DNA of 8,110 bases from Deltaproteobacteria bacterium (GTDB taxonomy: Bacteria > Desulfobacterota > GWC2-55-46): contig JACRNN010000177.1 of NCBI GenBank assembly GCA_016234955.1, positions 1-8,110 of the forward strand, in the 5' to 3' direction. How positions within the stretch are numbered: position 1 is the stretch's first letter; each line of letters begins with the position of its first letter. Under the pieces are notes generated by a model. That model saw nothing but the letters and a program-made list of their open reading frames with translations. It was not told the origin of the DNA and did not search any database. Of this stretch, positions 1 to 5,450 are shown piece after piece. A program made the translations under genes and the position numbers.

Positions 1-520
1 AGAGGTCCTGGGCAAAGGACGATGAGCGCCTCAAAAACCACCTTATCCCGTTCTTCGGCGGTTTGATCGTGACGGATATTACCCCCAAGATAATCTCGGC
101 CTATAAGGGGCACAGATACTCGAAGGGGGTAAAACCGGCTACCATCAACAGGGAGCTGGCAATACTTAAGCACATGTATACGATAGCCGTAAAGGAATGG
201 GAATGGTGCAGGGACAACCCGGTGAAGCGCGTCTCGATGGAAAAGGAAGGCCAGCCGCGCGACAGGTGGCTAACCTACGAAGAGGAAAAAAGACTCATGG
301 ATGCCTGCCCGGGGTGGCTTCAGGAGATTGTAACCTTCGCGCTAAATACCGGGATGAGGCAGGGCGAGATACTCTCCCTCAAATGGAAGGACGTGAACCT
401 CTTTAACGGCATCGCCACCCTTCAGGAAACGAAGAACGGCGAGAGGAGGGCTATCCCTCTTAACCGGACAGCATGGGAGCTTCTTAAGGCGAAATCAAAG
501 GTACGGTATCTACGTGGCTT
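1..520 (+). pseudogene. Tyrosine recombinase/phage-type integrase, C-terminally truncated remnant
   Basis: The reading frame is open from base 3, so the gene begins outside the window; the TTG at 63 is only an internal codon. The N-terminal part resembles the SAM-like core-binding domain (PATINRELAILKHMYTIAV, about 141-197). The catalytic domain then begins with the first active-site arginine in NTGMRQGEILSLKW (R codon at 357-359) and the beta-hairpin lysine region QETKNGERRAIPL. Family resemblance stops around LLKAKSKVR (about 480-504). The second catalytic box (HxxR), the late H/W and the tyrosine nucleophile are all absent. From 520 the frame runs through a copy of the selC 3' end and then antisense to the tRNA, stopping at 843-845, so the 260-codon ORF is a chimera and not a working recombinase. 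It is most likely the residue of an element once integrated at selC. Family assignment is firm; loss of function is inferred from the missing residues. Confidence 0.85.
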
Positions 521-545
521 ATTTGGCGGAAGGGGGAGGGAGTCG
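520..545. repeat. Direct repeat copy 1, att-like duplicate of the selC 3' end
   Basis: These 26 bases are identical to 678-703, which include the last 22 nt of the selenocysteine tRNA (through the encoded CCA) plus four flanking bases. The sequence diverges immediately after 545 compared with after 703. Duplication of a tRNA 3' end beside an integrase gene is the usual mark of attachment-site recombination. The integrase remnant loses homology just before this repeat. Confidence 0.85.
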
Positions 546-677
546 GTCTTCGCTCGTCGACATCCTGTCTCCTCGCTTCGACCCCTGTCAACTTCACTTC
601 CGGCAACATCCTGTTGCCTCATCCTCGCTGCGGTCGGCGTGAAGTTGCCGTTCGACCCCCTGATACGCAATTTTCTA
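546..677. other. Structured 132-bp segment between the two att-like repeats
   Basis: There is no convincing coding sequence. The segment is rich in inverted repeats: GGCAACA/TGTTGCC (602-608/612-618) around a 3-nt loop, GACA/TGTC (559-562/566-569) around the same 3-nt loop, GTCGA/TCGAC (556-560/578-582), and a longer-range pair CAACTTCAC/GTGAAGTTG (589-597/639-647). Read on the minus strand, as a continuation of selC transcription, both small hairpins present GGA in the loop within ACAGGATGT. It could be the cargo of a very small tRNA-targeted element or a structured RNA; the sequence alone does not decide. Confidence 0.5.
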
Positions 678-703
678 TATTTGGCGGAAGGGGGAGGGAG
701 TCG
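678..703. repeat. Direct repeat copy 2, overlapping the selC 3' end
   Basis: This is the partner of the 26-bp repeat at 520-545. It covers the 3' part of the acceptor and T stems, the encoded CCA and four bases beyond. Because it lies within the intact tRNA gene, it is the ancestral site and 520-545 is the duplicate. The period between the copies is 158 bp. Confidence 0.85.
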
Positions 704-776
704 AACCCCCCGATCCCCGAAACGGCGACAGACAGGTTTTGAAGACCTGCAGGGCCACCGGGCCCTATCCCCTTCC
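682..776 (-). tRNA. selC: Selenocysteine tRNA (anticodon UCA)
   Basis: The minus strand gives a 95-nt tRNA with the hallmarks of bacterial tRNA-Sec. It has an 8-bp acceptor stem (GGAAGGGG at 776-769 with CCCCTTCC at 693-686), discriminator G and an encoded CCA (685-682). The D arm has a 6-bp stem (AGGGCC/GGCCCT) and a 4-nt loop. The anticodon stem CAGGT/ACCTG holds the loop CTTCAAA, with TCA at 742-740. There is a long variable arm and a TTCGA T-loop. The tRNA is charged with serine, converted to selenocysteine by SelA and delivered to UGA codons by SelB, so the organism should encode selA, selB, selD and selenoproteins elsewhere. selC is a well-known integration hotspot, which fits the truncated integrase and duplicated 3' end downstream. 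Confidence 0.97.
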
Positions 777-783
777 ACCGGTT

Positions 784-813
784 ATCTTAATAGAATATGC
801 AACGGAGAGTCAA
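784..813 (-). promoter_or_regulatory. Candidate sigma70-type promoter of selC
   Basis: On the minus strand TTGACT (813-808) is followed by an 18-nt spacer and TAAGAT (789-784), which matches TATAAT at four of six positions. The predicted start falls at about 777, right next to the first tRNA base at 776, which implies almost no 5' leader. The -35 is strong and the -10 is weak, so this is a moderate call. Confidence 0.5.
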
Positions 814-840
814 AACAAAAAAGGCGGCAAGAGACCATAA

Positions 841-1036
841 AATGAAACCTTCGGGGGCTTGATAACCCTTGAAATTGCGGAACGCTAAAAAAATGAAACC
901 TTAGTGGATTTGAAACCCCTGAAGTTGCGGAACAATGAAACCACCCCGGGCTTAAAGCCCTACAGGGTTTCAGAACGCTAAAAAATTAAAAAACCCCCTG
1001 AGCTTAAGGCCCAAGGGGTTTCAGAAAGCTAAAAAA
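841..1036. repeat. Tandem array of terminator-like hairpin repeats (4 units)
   Basis: Units of about 45-50 nt start near 841, 892, 934 and 987. The pattern is AATGAAACC, a GC-rich arm often centred on CTTAAG, GGTTTC, then the box CAGAACGCTAAAA. The best-preserved hairpins are 936-972 (TGAAACC/GGTTTCA outside, GGGCTT/AAGCCC inside) and 993-1021 (ACCCC/GGGGT outside, CTTAAG in the centre). Units 1 and 2 are degenerate. Read on the minus strand, each hairpin is followed by a T-rich run, so the units look like consecutive intrinsic terminators lying upstream of selC. No protein gene is visible here. Confidence 0.65.
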
Positions 1037-1065
1037 TTTTCCCGCCATTTATGGCGGGAATTTTA
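1036..1065. terminator. Hairpin TTCCCGCCA/TGGCGGGAA with flanking A and T runs
   Basis: The stem TTCCCGCCA (1039-1047) pairs with TGGCGGGAA (1052-1060) across the loop TTTA. It is followed by TTTTA on the plus strand and by AAAATTTT on the other side, so it could terminate in either direction. The core palindrome recurs as its reverse complement at 5566-5585, which suggests a dispersed repeat rather than a gene-specific terminator. Confidence 0.55.
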
Positions 1066-1100
1066 GAGAGGGGAGAACGGCTATACTTCCCAAGGTATAA

Positions 1101-1152
1101 AATGAAACCTCCCGAGCCTTAAGACCCCGAGAGGTTTGAGAACGTTAAACAA
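1101..1152. repeat. Isolated unit of the CAGAACGCTAAA hairpin family
   Basis: AATGAAACCTC is followed by a CCTTAAG core, GAGGTTT, then GAGAACGTTAAAC. The outer arms AAACCTC and GAGGTTT are complementary. On the minus strand it lies just beyond the T6 tract (1159-1154) of the possible small RNA transcribed from 1344, so it may end that transcript. Confidence 0.55.
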
Positions 1153-1153
1153 T

Positions 1154-1344
1154 AAAAAACAGACGTCATTCGGACACTTTCTTCCAATCCGCCGATCGAA
1201 AGGGCCACGTCCCTTCTCCGTCTCACCCCCTTTGAGCCTCAAGGAACCTGACTTTTTTTCTCTCCTTAGGTGGTTTGCACGCACCCTGCGGATGAGGATT
1301 AAGCATTCCTGCATCAGCCCGTGACGCCTGTTAAACTCTTCTCT
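1154..1344 (-). ncRNA. Possible short minus-strand transcript of unknown function
   Basis: The case rests on a good promoter at 1351-1379 (predicted start about 1344) and a T6 stretch at 1159-1154 followed by a terminator-like repeat hairpin. A 77-codon ORF begins at 1314 with no clear ribosome-binding site, and its second half runs through repeat sequence, so I do not call it a protein. The transcript would contain a small hairpin (CCTTGA-GGC-TCAAAGG) and several GGA triplets. No known RNA family is recognised. It could equally be the 5' end of a decayed gene. Confidence 0.3.
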
Positions 1345-1350
1345 AATCTA

Positions 1351-1379
1351 ATTATACCACCATTTCCGGTTTCCATCAA
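1351..1379 (-). promoter_or_regulatory. Sigma70-type promoter, TTGATG-17-TATAAT
   Basis: The minus strand carries TTGATG (1379-1374), a 17-nt spacer and a perfect TATAAT (1356-1351), with a predicted start near 1344. No recognisable protein gene follows, so a small RNA or a decayed gene is the likely product. Confidence 0.6.
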
Positions 1380-1460
1380 GGTGCGGAGCGTAAAAAAACC
1401 GGGACAAGCAACGGCCCCATGCCTGAAAAAAGCTGTTAAATCAGTCCGTTATAGGTTGAC

Positions 1461-1487
1461 TTGTCGCTTGCGCTCCCCGCAATGACA
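1461..1487 (-). repeat. Degenerate copy of the GTCATTGCG-type dispersed repeat
   Basis: Read on the minus strand the segment begins TGTCATTGCGGGGAGCGC and continues AAGCGACAA. It matches, from memory, the short repeat GTCATTGCGAGGAGCGAAGCGAC that is scattered between genes in many delta- and gammaproteobacteria and other phyla. It lies in a stretch (1381-1600) where I see no gene or other clear signal. Confidence 0.6.
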
Positions 1488-1604
1488 GCAAAAAAAGGCT
1501 TTTTAGAAGGGCCATCGGACGCGCCAAGACCTGGCAAACTACTATCGCCAGAACATGGGCTCTCCCCCCCTACAAAAACCCTCCCCTATCTTGGAAGCCC
1601 CATG

Positions 1605-1624
1605 GGTCTCAGAACGCTAAAAAA
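1605..1624. repeat. CAGAACGCTAAA box next to a terminator hairpin
   Basis: GTCTCAGAACGCTAAAAAA is a close copy of the conserved box in the array at 841-1036. It abuts the terminator hairpin at 1625-1652, whose arms surround a GCATAAGGC core similar to the CTTAAG centre of the family, so this terminator is itself a member of the repeat family. Confidence 0.65.
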
Positions 1625-1652
1625 CCCCCGCAGGCATAAGGCCTAACGGGGG
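1619..1652 (-). terminator. Intrinsic terminator of the small RNA unit
   Basis: On the minus strand CCCCCG (1652-1647) pairs with CGGGGG (1630-1625), and AGGC/GCCT pair further inside. TTTTTT (1624-1619) follows immediately. A GC-rich stem followed directly by a T6 tract is the standard form of a Rho-independent terminator. It lies about 20 nt beyond the closing stem of the structured RNA. Confidence 0.8.
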
Positions 1653-1840
1653 TATGAAGAGGCAAAATAAGGGATACGCCAAGTCAAGAAGAAAGAGATG
1701 TTTCGATATCTGGTGGCCCAAAAGAGGGTTTAGGCGTCCTGCGTCGCAATCATCGCGGCAGGCTTGCACACCCCGCTCCGGAAGGACCCCTATTGGTTCC
1801 TACTGAACCTCATCTCCTTGTCACCCGGCGTATCCTTTCT
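1625..1840 (-). ncRNA. Candidate structured small RNA, rod-like (6S-like architecture)
   Basis: Transcription predicted to start near 1840 gives a roughly 216-nt RNA ending at the terminator at 1619-1652. The core, 1835 to 1672 (164 nt), is closed by GGATACGCC/GGCGTATCC (1835-1827 with 1680-1672). The same helix continues inward through CAAG/CTTG (1820-1817 with 1687-1684) and GAGATG/CATCTC (1816-1811 with 1700-1695), separated by internal loops. Inside lie a hairpin GGTTC/GAACC (1809-1795), a GGTCCT/AGGAC pairing and a CCTGC/GCAGG hairpin (1762-1739). A long closing helix with internal loops, a central open region and a length near 165-200 nt recalls 6S RNA, but I cannot show the 6S consensus. 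The SRP tetraloop/receptor motif and tmRNA or RNase P signatures are absent. No ORF of note lies on this strand here. It is a new or divergent RNA by inference; the promoter, helix and terminator are seen directly. Confidence 0.6.
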
Positions 1841-1846
1841 ATTAAT

Positions 1847-1875
1847 ATGATACCCCTTTTGCCCGAAAATGTCAA
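1847..1875 (-). promoter_or_regulatory. Sigma70-type promoter of the small RNA, TTGACA-17-TATCAT
   Basis: The minus strand carries a consensus TTGACA (1875-1870), a 17-nt spacer and TATCAT (1852-1847, one mismatch to TATAAT). The predicted start is an A near 1840, a few bases before the closing helix of the structured RNA. It lies about 43 nt beyond the lpxL-type stop codon, so the RNA is transcribed independently of the lipid A genes. Confidence 0.75.
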
Positions 1876-1884
1876 ATGGCCCCA

Positions 1885-1911
1885 GGTCATTTTCCAAGGG
1901 CGAAAATGGCC
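1885..1911 (-). terminator. Hairpin just after the lpxL-type stop codon
   Basis: GGTCATTTTC (1885-1894) pairs with GAAAATGGCC (1902-1911), giving a 10-bp stem including one G-T pair and a 7-nt loop, directly downstream of the minus-strand stop at 1918-1920. There is no T-tract after it on the minus strand, so it may protect the mRNA 3' end or terminate only weakly. Confidence 0.35.
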
Positions 1912-1917
1912 CATTAT

Positions 1918-2787
1918 CTACCCCGTTGGTGGCCTTGTCTTCCATCTCCTGTGGACCCAGAACCACTGCTCAGGGTATTTTCTTACAACCTCCTCGACCG
2001 CCCCTGTGAACCTTGAGGTGTTTTCCACGGCGTCAAGCTCCCTGTCCCCGGTATTTACGAGGACTATCTCGTCCCCCACGAGCACCCTGTGGGCTCTCTT
2101 CCGTCTAACGATGAATATCGGCATTACAGGCGCGGAGCTTGCCGAGGCGAGGAGCGCCGGTCCCCTGTTGGTGCAGGCCGGGGCGCCGAAAAAATCGACG
2201 AAGACGCCCTCCGAGAGGGCGACGTTCTGGTCTATCAGTATCCCGGCTATCCGGTTTTGCGAGAGGCTTTTCAGGAGCCTCCTCATCGACCTGCTCTTGG
2301 AGACTACCCTGTTGCCGGTCCGCGTCCGCGCCCATCTGACGAACTCTTCTAAAGACGGGTTGTCGAGCTCCCTCGCTATTATGTCGATAGGGTGGCCGGA
2401 GAGGCCGAGGCTTGCGGCAAGGAGTTCCCAGTTTCCGAAGTGGGCGGTTATAAGGATAAGCCCGTTCTTCCTCTCAAGCGCCTTTCCTATCTTCTCCAAC
2501 CCCTCGAATTCGACATACCCATCGAGGTCTTTTCTCTTGAGCCACGGGACCCGCATGAACTCGAAGAAGGTCATCACAAGGTTCTTAAAGACCCTGGCGG
2601 CTATCTCCTCTTTCCGCTCCCTCCCGAGCCCCTCTCCGAAAGCAAGGTCGAGATTGCCAAGGACTATCTCCCGGTGCTTTCTATCTATCCTGTAGATAAG
2701 CGTTCCTATGACGCCGGAGAGGAAGGAAGAGACCCGGAGCGGGACGCGGCCTATGAGGAAGGCGGCTATCTTGAGCAGAAAAAGCAC
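1918..2787 (-). CDS. lpxL: Kdo2-lipid A late acyltransferase, LpxL/HtrB family
   Basis: This 289-residue inner-membrane-associated enzyme should transfer a secondary acyl chain from acyl-ACP to Kdo2-lipid IVA. An N-terminal hydrophobic stretch (about residues 1-30) could anchor it. The catalytic HX4E motif is HFGNWE (H116, E121), DQN at 186-188 occupies the place of the usual DQD, and the C-terminal WFWVHRRWKTRP (275-286) is the family signature. Its length is slightly below the roughly 300 residues of E. coli LpxL. The start is GTG at 2787-2785, inside the TAG stop of lpxK (1-nt overlap), which implies translational coupling. Several LpxL-family proteins (LpxL, LpxM, LpxP) look alike, so acyl chain and position cannot be told from sequence. 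It is the last gene of the lipid A run. Confidence 0.92.
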   Translation of the reverse strand: MLFLLKIAAFLIGRVPLRVSSFLSGVIGTLIYRIDRKHREIVLGNLDLAFGEGLGRERKEEIAARVFKNLVMTFFEFMRVPWLKRKDLDGYVEFEGLEKIGKALERKNGLILITAHFGNWELLAASLGLSGHPIDIIARELDNPSLEEFVRWARTRTGNRVVSKSRSMRRLLKSLSQNRIAGILIDQNVALSEGVFVDFFGAPACTNRGPALLASASSAPVMPIFIVRRKRAHRVLVGDEIVLVNTGDRELDAVENTSRFTGAVEEVVRKYPEQWFWVHRRWKTRPPTG

Positions 2788-3902
2788 TATGCCCTACCCC
2801 CCGGCCCACGCTCCCCTCCGGCCTTTGCCCCACCCCTGTCGCCCCTCCCGGCTATCGAGATCAATTGCCCCTTCAACCTCTCTCGCTCCGTGGTATGGAC
2901 GTCTATAGCGAGGGCGTAGACCGAGGCCTTCGGGATATTCAACCCCTCGAGCTTGACCGCGTCCTTTTCAGTGGTTATTATCATCTGAGACGATGGCTGT
3001 TGCCCTCCCATGACCGCATTGAGGTCCGTCTGTGTATAGCCGTGGTGGTCGGGGAATATGGCCTTGTCTGTTACCGTAGCGCCGAGCCCTTCAAGGGAGC
3101 TGAAGAAGGACTCAGGGTTTGCTATGGCGCACAAGGCGATGACCTTCCTCCCTTTAATGGATTCAACCCCCTTTGAGCTCCCGTCCGCGACGTCCACCAG
3201 TCCGGTAGCGCGGTAGCTGTACTCCATTACCGGCAGTTTGAACCTCTCTATAAGCTCCATGTCCGGCTTGCCGCTAAGGCCCCTTCCCATGACGAGCCCG
3301 GCCCGCCTTATCCCTTCTACCGGCTCCCTCAATATGCCGCGCGGGAGGAGATAGCGGCCAAAGCCGTTGATGGAGTCCGTAAGGAGGATATTCAAGTCCC
3401 TTTCAAGCCTTATATGCTGGAAGCCGTCATCGAGGATTATGACGTCGGGAGAGAATCTTTCGATGGCATAGAGGGCGGCCCCTACCCTGTCGGCCCCGAC
3501 AACCACCGGCACGCCCTGGAGCCTTTTGGCGATGAGATAGGGCTCGTCGCCCGCCATATCAGGGCCGAGGAGTATCACCCTGCCGTCAGATACGGTCTCG
3601 ATGGACTTGCCGCCGCGCTTATACCCCCTGCTCAAGACCGCAACCCTCTTGCCGGATTCCTTGAGGAGAGAGGCTATGAATATGGTGACAGGCGTCTTGC
3701 CCGTGCCTCCCACCGTGACGTTGCCGACGGATATGACGGGGCAGGGGACTCTTTTTGTCCGCAGGACGCCGGCCCTGTAGAGCAATAGCCTGAGCCTCAC
3801 GATAGCGCCGTATATGACCGACAACGAATAGAGAAGGGCGTGGGGCGCGATCCCTATCCTGTCCCGGCGCATCCAGCTCTCGAAGTCTTGCCTTGATAAC
3901 AT
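2787..3902 (-). CDS. lpxK: Tetraacyldisaccharide 4'-kinase
   Basis: LpxK phosphorylates the 4'-position of the tetraacyldisaccharide with ATP to give lipid IVA, at the cytoplasmic face of the inner membrane. The protein has 371 residues, somewhat longer than the usual 330-350. An N-terminal hydrophobic helix lies around residues 20-45. The Walker A loop is GNVTVGGTGKTP (60-71), LSRGYKR (90-96) follows, DDGFQH (158-163) carries the catalytic acidic residues, and FPDHHGYT (283-290) and TTEKDAVKL (310-318) are further family signatures. The extra length is a glycine- and arginine-rich tail (about 351-371) overlapping the start of the next gene; it has no obvious function. The start ATG (3902-3900) has no strong Shine-Dalgarno sequence and lies 18 nt from the inverted-repeat element that fills the gap to waaA. 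Confidence 0.95.
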   Translation of the reverse strand: MLSRQDFESWMRRDRIGIAPHALLYSLSVIYGAIVRLRLLLYRAGVLRTKRVPCPVISVGNVTVGGTGKTPVTIFIASLLKESGKRVAVLSRGYKRGGKSIETVSDGRVILLGPDMAGDEPYLIAKRLQGVPVVVGADRVGAALYAIERFSPDVIILDDGFQHIRLERDLNILLTDSINGFGRYLLPRGILREPVEGIRRAGLVMGRGLSGKPDMELIERFKLPVMEYSYRATGLVDVADGSSKGVESIKGRKVIALCAIANPESFFSSLEGLGATVTDKAIFPDHHGYTQTDLNAVMGGQQPSSQMIITTEKDAVKLEGLNIPKASVYALAIDVHTTERERLKGQLISIAGRGDRGGAKAGGERGPGGRA

Positions 3903-3919
3903 AATAACCCGCTACCAGT

Positions 3920-4067
3920 CTGATGAAAAAGTCCATCTGCTTCGTTGTCCGACCCGCACTGCTCGTGCGGGCGCCCCGGCTCATCACTGGCGGCGTACGG
4001 AAAAAGTACGCCGCGTTCCTCGCTCCCCTATTTCAATGGGGCCTCGCATATGGGACTTTTTGAGCAG
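3920..4067. repeat. MITE-like element with terminal inverted repeats between waaA and lpxK
   Basis: The ends are imperfect inverted repeats. CTGATGAAAAAGTCC (3920-3934) matches the reverse complement of GGACTTTTTGAGCAG (4053-4067) at 13 of 15 positions, and the similarity continues inward (ATCTGC against GCATAT). Inside is a perfect 9-bp hairpin, GCGGCGTAC/GTACGCCGC (3990-3998/4006-4014). There is no coding potential and no clear target-site duplication. It occupies nearly the whole intergenic gap. The related string AGTTTTTCAGCAACC between 4067 and the waaA stop suggests a second, partial repeat. I recall similar intergenic repeats in deltaproteobacterial genomes, but cannot confirm that here. 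Confidence 0.6.
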
Positions 4068-4098
4068 CCTGAACAAATTTTGAGTTTTTCAGCAACCG

Positions 4099-5379
4099 CT
4101 AATTGAGGAACCGCTCTATTATAGCGGCCGTCCTAACGGCGGCCCCCCTGTTGGACTCAACGACCCTTCTGGCGCTTGCGCCGGCAGAGGCCCTGAACTT
4201 GTCGTCCGAGAGGAGACGCTGCAACGCCGCCTTGAACGAGGCCTCGTCGCCAACCCGTATGCCTCCGCCGGCCGCTTCAAGCATCTCCGCCATGCCGAGA
4301 TAGGCGGAGAGGCGGGACCCGTAGACCACCGGGACGCCAAAATAGGCCGGTTCAAGGAGGTTATGCCCGCCTATGCCATCGACGAGGCTACCTCCTACGA
4401 AGGCCACGGCCGCAAACGAGTATACGTTCATCAGCTCCCCTACGGTATCGAGGAGCACTATAGGGGCGGCCCCGCCGCTCGTGCGTCTCACATAAGCGGC
4501 CCCGCTCTTTTTGATAATCGCCTCCACCTCCTGGAACCTCTCCGGGTGGCGGGGGGCGATGATGAGCTTGAGCCCCTTGAATTCATCGACAAGGCTTGAA
4601 AACACGCGGATTATTACCTCCTCCTCGCCCGCGTGCGTGCTCCCGGCAACTATCGTCCTGTCCCTCAAGCCTATCCCGATGGAGCTCTTCAATGAATCGA
4701 GGTATGAGGGGTCTACCGACGGGGGCTTCAGGTCGAACTTTATGTTGCCGGTAGTGACGGCGCGGTCCTCTTTGACCCCGACGGCAACCGCCCTCTCGCA
4801 ATCCTCGGCCGTCCTTGCCGAGAAAAGGCTTATCATACCGAAGACATCCCTGAAAAAGAATTTCAACATCAAAAACCTTTTAAACGAGCGTTCCGAGATC
4901 GTGCCGTTTATGACGACTACCGGCACATCCAGGCCCTTTAAGCGCCTTAAAAAATTCGGCCAGACCTCTTTTTCAACTATGACGCAGACCCTGGGCTTGA
5001 GTTGTGACACCACCCGCTTCACCACCCATGAGAGGTCGAGCGGGAAGTAGATAAGCGCGTCTATCAGCCCGGTCCCCTCTTTTTCGGCCGTCCTGTTGCC
5101 GGTCTGCGTGACGGTGGAGAAGACTATCCGCACCCCCGGACGCCGCTCCTTGAGGAGCTTTAGCACCGGCAACGCGGCTTTTGTCTCTCCGACCGAAACC
5201 GCGTGCACCCATACAACGGGGCCCCCGGCAAGGGCGCCGAGCTTGCCCTCCTTTATAAACCCGAACCTCTGCGCTATGCCCTCCCTGTACTTGCGCGCCC
5301 AGAACATCTTGAAGACGAAGTACGGCAGGAGGATTATTATGGAGAGGTGGAGGAGCATGTCGTAGAGGAGGTATGTCAT
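4099..5379 (-). CDS. waaA: 3-deoxy-D-manno-octulosonic acid (Kdo) transferase
   Basis: WaaA (KdtA) transfers Kdo from CMP-Kdo to lipid IVA at the inner membrane. The chosen start, ATG at 5379-5377, gives 426 residues, the usual family length, and the typical opening MTYLLYDMLLHLSIIILLPY with a single membrane anchor (about 8-27) followed by RKYREGIAQRFG. An in-frame start 40 codons upstream (5499) would translate the hairpin repeats and is rejected. HAVSVGE (59-65) holds the catalytic glutamate (E65), STVTQTGNRTA lies at 88-98, GSTHAGEE at 246-253, PRHPERF at 276-282 and the GT-B nucleotide-sugar site GGSLVDGIGGHNLLEPA at 329-345. No strong Shine-Dalgarno precedes the start, and a CAGAACGCTAAA repeat box lies within 15 nt upstream. 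Whether it adds one or more Kdo units cannot be read from sequence. Confidence 0.95.
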   Translation of the reverse strand: MTYLLYDMLLHLSIIILLPYFVFKMFWARKYREGIAQRFGFIKEGKLGALAGGPVVWVHAVSVGETKAALPVLKLLKERRPGVRIVFSTVTQTGNRTAEKEGTGLIDALIYFPLDLSWVVKRVVSQLKPRVCVIVEKEVWPNFLRRLKGLDVPVVVINGTISERSFKRFLMLKFFFRDVFGMISLFSARTAEDCERAVAVGVKEDRAVTTGNIKFDLKPPSVDPSYLDSLKSSIGIGLRDRTIVAGSTHAGEEEVIIRVFSSLVDEFKGLKLIIAPRHPERFQEVEAIIKKSGAAYVRRTSGGAAPIVLLDTVGELMNVYSFAAVAFVGGSLVDGIGGHNLLEPAYFGVPVVYGSRLSAYLGMAEMLEAAGGGIRVGDEASFKAALQRLLSDDKFRASAGASARRVVESNRGAAVRTAAIIERFLN

Positions 5380-5382
5380 CGT

Positions 5383-5450
5383 GGGCTTCAGAACGCTAAA
5401 ACAATGAACCCTCCGGGAAATTAAGACCCACGGCGGCTTCAGAACGTTGA
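5383..5450. repeat. Two CAGAACGCTAAA boxes flanking a hairpin-repeat unit upstream of waaA
   Basis: GGCTTCAGAACGCTAAAA (5384-5401) and GGCTTCAGAACGTTGAAG (5435-5452) bracket a unit with AATGAACCCTCC, an ATTAAG core and GGCGGC. This is the same family as the array at 841-1036, about 4.3 kb away. Here it lies immediately before the waaA start codon, in its untranslated leader. Confidence 0.65.

Noticed and set aside
63..845. A 260-codon ORF read as a complete integrase
   Set aside because: The start is an internal TTG, the frame is open further left, the catalytic second half is missing, and the last third is antisense to selC and repeat DNA.
841..1036. CRISPR array
   Set aside because: The repeated parts vary, the units are hairpins with compensating changes rather than identical repeats with unique spacers, and no cas gene is present.
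1081..1314. 77-codon minus-strand ORF as a small protein gene
   Set aside because: There is no convincing ribosome-binding site, its second half is encoded by a dispersed repeat, and its composition is unlike the neighbouring genes.
1740..1800. SRP (4.5S) RNA, because of CTCCGGAAGGACC
   Set aside because: The conserved GGAAGCAGCC part of the SRP symmetric loop is missing and the surrounding helix does not match helix 8; the promoter and terminator also support the opposite strand.
2392..2919. Long plus-strand ORFs across the lipid A genes (for example 175 and 200 codons)
   Set aside because: They are antisense frames opened by the GC-rich codon use of lpxK, lpxL and msbA; none shows a recognisable domain.
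3619..3987. 122-codon minus-strand ORF overlapping the lpxK start
   Set aside because: It is in a different frame from lpxK, lies mostly inside it and begins in the MITE-like element; it is a shadow frame.
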